Origin: Alkalihalobacillus pseudalcaliphilus
GTDB taxonomy: Bacteria > Bacillota > Bacilli > Bacillales > Bacillaceae_D
Assembly: GCA_001038565.1 (NCBI GenBank)
Contig: LFJO01000003.1
Span: forward strand, 1-64,000
DNA: 64,000 nt
Direction of reading: 5' to 3'
The notes under the pieces: generated by a model
The model's input: only the letters and a program-made list of their open reading frames with translations
Database searches by the model: none
Told to the model about the DNA's origin: nothing
Shown: positions 62,976-64,000 of the stretch, one piece after another
How positions within the stretch are numbered: position 1 is the first letter of the stretch
Layout: each line of letters starts with the position of its first letter
Made by a program: the position numbers and the translations under genes

Positions 62976-63143
62976 GTGGCTACTTTTTAAACAGTTGGCA
63001 CGTTTACAACTCGATCACTATTAGGAGTGGGGTCGGCCTGAACAAACAGGTAGCACTGTCCTGCTAAGGTCATTTATCGCGAGATGGATGACGAGCTAAC
63101 TTCACGGCACTAATTATCGCCCTAAGCAACTTTCATTTAAAAC
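62976..63143 (+). repeat. dispersed element, second core type, copy B
   Basis: Starts GTGGCTACTTTTTAAACAGT, ends CAACTTTCATTTAAAAC, with AGATGGATGACGAGCTAACT inside. It is homologous to the reverse copy at 39870-40032. Confidence 0.82.
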
Positions 63144-63310
63144 TAAAATGAAACCATCTAAAAAGATTATACGTATATAAAGAAAAGCTTACATATAAGA
63201 ATATAAAAAATTAATGAAATTATCATAACTTTTTGGTTTTATCTATGGTAAAATGAACAAAATTTCTTAGTTTTGTATGAACTATCTAGTAAAAAGAAGG
63301 GGTGTTCTAC

Positions 63311-63964
63311 ATGCAAGGTGCGGTTTTAGTTTGTGTTAGTTATGGGAAAAATGCAGAAGCTCTAATAAAAAAAGGAAAATTTATAGCTGAATTATATAAA
63401 CAAAGCTGTTATGTTCTTTCGATTGAAAATAAGGAGTACGACTCTAAAGATTTTACAATGGCTGAACATAAGAAATTCTTTGAGCAATTAGCGAATAAAT
63501 ATCAATGTGATTTCATTTGGAAAATCAAAGGAAGTAAAAGAATATCAGATATTATTGCAAAAACGGTTGATGAAAAAAATATTAATCATGTTGTAATAGG
63601 TCAGCCACCGCTAACTAAATGGGAGGTTCTAACCAAGGGTTCGATCATACATGAACTTCTTCATATTTTAGAGGATGTTGATTTGCAAATTGTTTCTATG
63701 AAGAGGGAGCAAAATGAAGATGCAGAAGAACAATTTCAACGTGGTGTTACAGGTTATTTAGTGAAAGAAAATGATAAATATGAACTCGTCCTTGATCATT
63801 GTGAGGAGTATGTTGTAAAAGGGATTTATTTTCAAGCTGTAGCAACAGAATTTACAAATGGTGTCTTTAAGTGTGATTTAAAGGGGAAAGAAGCTATTAT
63901 TCGTATTCAAGATAGTAAAGCAGAATTAGTTCAGTTAGATTTAAATAAAGAAGTCAAATCATAA
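63311..63964 (+). CDS. universal stress protein-like (KdpD USP-type) protein
   Basis: 217 residues. Residues 1-135 resemble the USP-like domain of KdpD sensors: GAVLVCVSYGKNAEALIKKGKFIAELY, then a nucleotide-binding-like INHVVIGQPPLTKWEVLTKGSIIHELL segment and a final strand VDLQIVSM. The C-terminal 80 residues are a beta-rich part of unknown type. ATG 63311 has AAGGGGTG 8 nt upstream. A stand-alone KdpD-like USP may sense or support K+ homeostasis; inferred only. Confidence 0.7.
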   Translation: MQGAVLVCVSYGKNAEALIKKGKFIAELYKQSCYVLSIENKEYDSKDFTMAEHKKFFEQLANKYQCDFIWKIKGSKRISDIIAKTVDEKNINHVVIGQPPLTKWEVLTKGSIIHELLHILEDVDLQIVSMKREQNEDAEEQFQRGVTGYLVKENDKYELVLDHCEEYVVKGIYFQAVATEFTNGVFKCDLKGKEAIIRIQDSKAELVQLDLNKEVKS

Positions 63965-64000
63965 TTTATAAGCTACATAGGTAGAGGTATGAATATCTAT

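Larger units (their letters stand above)
62374..63310. other. 937-bp noncoding repeat region
   Basis: Contains an element right end (GAACTTTCTTATAAAACCC, about 62509), a seven-copy 52-bp array (62616-62958), a complete element copy (62976-63143) and then about 150 bp of AT-rich sequence leading to the next gene, with GGTAAAATGA near 63247 and AAGGGGTG before the start. Confidence 0.75.

Overview
The window reads as low-GC Firmicute chromosome from an endospore-forming member of the Bacillaceae (Bacillus sensu lato). Support: a full spoIIIA operon, spoIVB, spo0A and splB; strong AGGAGG-type ribosome binding sites with frequent GTG/TTG starts; T-tailed intrinsic terminators; and a gene order from about 4 to 58 kb that follows the Bacillus subtilis comG-yqh-spoIIIA-acc-nusB-xse-dxs-recN-spo0A-bkd-yqiW backbone as I remember it. 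The species cannot be named from the sequence alone.

Layout. 1-1340: a tRNA cluster (fMet, Asp, Tyr, His, Gln, Gly-GCC, Leu-TAA, Arg-ACG, Gly-TCC) ending in two tandem copies of a unit made of the 5' half of tRNA-Gly plus a hairpin-forming segment. 1.4-4.8 kb: yidD, then comGC-GD-GE-GF-GG without comGA/comGB in front, aroK and yqzE. 4.8-9 kb: yqgY, yqgX, yqgW, yqhG and the SNF2 helicase yqhH. 9-16 kb: a glycine riboswitch, gcvT-gcvPA-gcvPB, a nucleotidyltransferase, rhodanese yqhL and octanoyltransferase lipM (lipoylation serves the glycine cleavage and branched-chain dehydrogenase complexes encoded here). 16-24 kb: D-amino acid aminotransferase, spore photoproduct lyase, mntR, yqhO, yqhP, yqhR, aroQ, the Xaa-Pro peptidase yqhT, efp, yqhV. 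24-30 kb: spoIIIAA-AH. 30-41 kb: accB-accC-yqhY, nusB-folD-xseA-xseB-ispA, dxs-tlyA. 41-48 kb: argR-recN, spoIVB, spo0A, then a steA - glycosyltransferase - PNPT-transferase trio. 48-55 kb: yqzF and the branched-chain keto acid operon bcd-lpdV-bkdAA-bkdAB-bkdB, without ptb, buk or bkdR. 55-64 kb: more lineage-specific genes: an exported protein, a Zur-box-controlled His-rich zinc-binding lipoprotein, bacilliredoxin, tRNA-Arg, a lipoprotein, a lactonase, two GNAT acetyltransferases, small proteins and a UspA-like protein.

The least ordinary content is noncoding. Several intergenic gaps (15.7-16.1, 22.8-23.1, 39.8-41.0, 56.9-57.1, 58.1-58.4 and 62.4-63.3 kb) carry a family of about 160-260 bp elements that share a left end like CTTTAACTGGTGGC and a right end like AACTTTCATATAAAA but have different cores. 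Beside or inside them sit short tandem arrays of unrelated sequence whose periods are all 51-53 bp; one is seven copies of a unit with an 11-bp perfect inverted repeat. The 1.24 kb repeat block at 39.8-41.0 kb lies between tlyA and argR, which are close neighbours in B. subtilis. No phage, transposase, CRISPR array or defence system was seen.
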